A stretch of DNA of 6,185 bases from Desulfobulbaceae bacterium (lineage in GTDB: Bacteria > Desulfobacterota > Desulfobulbia > Desulfobulbales > Desulfobulbaceae): contig JALVAI010000412.1 in the NCBI GenBank assembly GCA_027011235.1, positions 1 through 6,185 of the forward strand, written 5' to 3'. The position numbers were made by a program, and so were the translations under genes. A model generated the notes under the pieces. It made no database searches and was not told the DNA's origin. It worked only from the letters and a program-made list of their open reading frames with translations. Positions 5,852 to 6,185 of this stretch are shown here, in pieces (position 1 is the stretch's first letter; each line of letters starts with the position of its first letter).

Positions 5852-6185
5852 ACTGAAATCGGTCTATAAAAATTTCGGCGGCCTGCAGGCAGTGCATGAT
5901 GTCTCCTTTCACGTTGCGCCCGGCAGTATCAAGGCCGTTATTGGTCCCAACGGCGCCGGAAAGACAACGCTTTTTAACCTGATTTCCGGCAATTTAAACG
6001 TCTCCTCGGGCAGTATTCTATTCCAGGGTCGGGAGATCCAGGGGTTGAAACCGCATGTAATCGCCGCTCTGGGTATGGCGCGTACCTTTCAGAATATTAA
6101 CCTTTTTCACGGCATGACCGCCCTGGAATCGGTCATGGTCGGCAGACATGTCCGCAGCCGGGCAGGGTTTCTGGCAGGCATGCTG
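5844..6185 (+). CDS. livG: LIV-type ABC transporter ATP-binding protein LivG (5' part only)
   Basis: The first 114 residues of a LivG-type ATPase are present; the family is usually about 255 residues, so the remainder lies beyond the window. The N-terminus MLELKSVYKNFGGLQAVHDV is standard. The Walker A motif GPNGAGKT is at residues 34-41, with K40 and T41 for ATP binding. The Q-loop is in ARTFQNINLF, with Gln83 the likely key residue. The stretch MTALESVMVGRH is characteristic of LivG rather than LivF. LivG works at the cytoplasmic face with LivF to power LivHM; livF is expected downstream. The Walker B and signature motifs are not yet reached. No Shine-Dalgarno precedes the ATG: the upstream bases are the repeat arm (CCGTGGTTCTC) plus AACT. 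Initiation may depend on coupling to the small frame whose TGA overlaps the livG start. Confidence 0.9.
   Translation, partial: MLELKSVYKNFGGLQAVHDVSFHVAPGSIKAVIGPNGAGKTTLFNLISGNLNVSSGSILFQGREIQGLKPHVIAALGMARTFQNINLFHGMTALESVMVGRHVRSRAGFLAGML

Overview
The window looks like a chromosomal segment of an anaerobic, Gram-negative bacterium, most likely a Desulfobacterota (deltaproteobacterial) relative of the Desulfobulbales. This is inferred from the gene set (ferredoxin-dependent 2-oxoacid oxidoreductase, aryl-CoA ligase, tandem-ACT protein, LIV-type ABC transporter), moderate-to-high GC, and the style of the intergenic repeats. It is not proven by a marker gene. All recognised genes lie on the + strand.

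Layout: (1) Positions 2-358 hold the C-terminal end of an indolepyruvate:ferredoxin oxidoreductase beta subunit (IorB). (2) Positions 359-570 are non-coding and contain an unusual, strongly palindromic, repeat-like block. (3) Positions 571-1878 encode a complete phenylacetate-CoA ligase (PaaK), followed at 1936-2367 by a small protein made of two ACT domains. (4) Positions 2483-5712 encode LivK (secreted binding protein), LivH and LivM (permeases). A strong intrinsic terminator sits between livK and livH. (5) Positions 5688-5839 carry a short insertion bounded by 33-nt inverted repeats (30/33 matching). It encloses what looks like a shrunken remnant of a GxxExxY-family gene. (6) Positions 5844-6185 hold the start of the ATPase gene livG, cut by the window edge.

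The genes make a coherent unit. The LIV-type transporter would import an amino acid or aromatic acid. PaaK activates arylacetates to their CoA thioesters. IorAB interconverts aryl pyruvates and arylacetyl-CoA with ferredoxin and CO2. The ACT protein probably senses an amino acid or aryl ligand. The flow could be catabolic (aromatic amino acid oxidation) or anabolic (arylacetate assimilation into aromatic amino acids); the sequence alone does not decide.

The most unusual feature is the insertion between livM and livG. It supplies the last codons and stop of livM, has apparently separated livG from any Shine-Dalgarno sequence, and contains a 50-codon frame with a good ribosome binding site that overlaps both the livM stop and the livG start. 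It could therefore act as a translational bridge.
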